NCBI GenBank assembly: GCA_031267015.1
Contig: JAIRZW010000176.1
Span: forward strand, 1 to 6,075
Reading direction: 5' to 3'
Length of the DNA: 6,075 nucleotides
DNA from: Heliobacteriaceae bacterium
GTDB taxonomy: Bacteria > Cyanobacteriota > Vampirovibrionia > Gastranaerophilales > Gastranaerophilaceae
Below, piece by piece: positions 5,894-6,075 of the stretch. Below the pieces are notes generated by a model. That model was not told where the DNA came from, made no database searches, and saw nothing but the letters and a program-made list of their open reading frames with translations. The position numbers were made by a program, and so were the translations under genes. Numbering within the stretch: the first letter of the stretch is position 1; the number at the start of each line of letters is the position of its first letter.

Positions 5894-6075
5894 TTACTTA
5901 GCGCATGCCGGAGAGGTTCCCCAATGTAATTTATCACGCAATACAGTGTAAAATTCGTTATCGTTCAGAAGCGCGAGTTTTGCGGTGTATTCGGATTTTT
6001 CGATTTCGATTTCGGAATCAAACCCGTAAAAATCCTGGCCGTCAACAGACACGCAGCCTTTGGTTTTTGTGCAGA
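5894..6075 (-). CDS. Partial gene: C-terminus of an unrecognised protein (runs off right edge)
   Basis: The minus strand is open from base 6075 to a TAA at 5894-5896, giving about 60 residues that end in DKLHWGTSPACAK. Visible features are CTKTKGC near the window edge, a 'VSVDGQDFYGFDSEIEIE' stretch that reads like beta strands with acidic alternation, and a C-terminal Cys in SPACAK. There is no membrane span. Codon choice (AAC, GAC, GCG, CTC) looks like coding sequence. I do not recognise the family, and it does not look like the C-terminus of FtsQ or FtsA, which often precede ftsZ. The coding call rests on the open frame, the sensible codon use and the placement just before the ftsZ promoter. 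Confidence 0.6.
   Translation of the reverse strand, partial: CTKTKGCVSVDGQDFYGFDSEIEIEKSEYTAKLALLNDNEFYTVLRDKLHWGTSPACAK

Overview
The window looks like ordinary bacterial chromosome with short intergenic gaps. GC content is moderate and codon use in the housekeeping genes is normal. The FtsZ sequence and the class II aldolase have the texture of the cyanobacterial/Vampirovibrionia (Melainabacteria, e.g. Gastranaerophilales) lineage. That assignment is inference from protein character alone; a 16S or marker-gene match would be needed to settle it.

Layout, left to right. The 5' part of a minus-strand gene runs off the left edge; its N-terminus resembles phage tail-fibre-type proteins, and it has a near-perfect sigma-70 promoter and a leader of about 120 nt. 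Next comes a plus-strand elongator tRNA-Met(CAU). A minus-strand gene follows for a 500-residue polytopic membrane glycosyltransferase of the GT39/PMT type. A 227-bp divergent intergenic region separates it from plus-strand fba, a class II fructose-bisphosphate aldolase. fba converges on a minus-strand gene for a 401-residue coiled-coil protein of unknown function, and the two share a short hairpin that can terminate in both directions. Further right, on the minus strand, lies ftsZ, which starts at GTG and has a strong intrinsic terminator and a good promoter of its own. The 3' end of an unrecognised minus-strand gene reaches the right edge.

The genes do not form one pathway. They cover glycolysis/gluconeogenesis (fba), cell division (ftsZ), translation (tRNA-Met), a membrane-embedded sugar transferase for surface glycans or glycoproteins, and two or three accessory proteins of unknown role. 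Each complete gene appears to have its own transcription signals, so the window reads as adjacent monocistronic units and not as an operon. I found no CRISPR array, insertion sequence, toxin-antitoxin pair or recognisable defence system. The least explained items are the coiled-coil protein, the tail-fibre-like partial gene with its strong promoter, and the short C-terminal fragment upstream of ftsZ.
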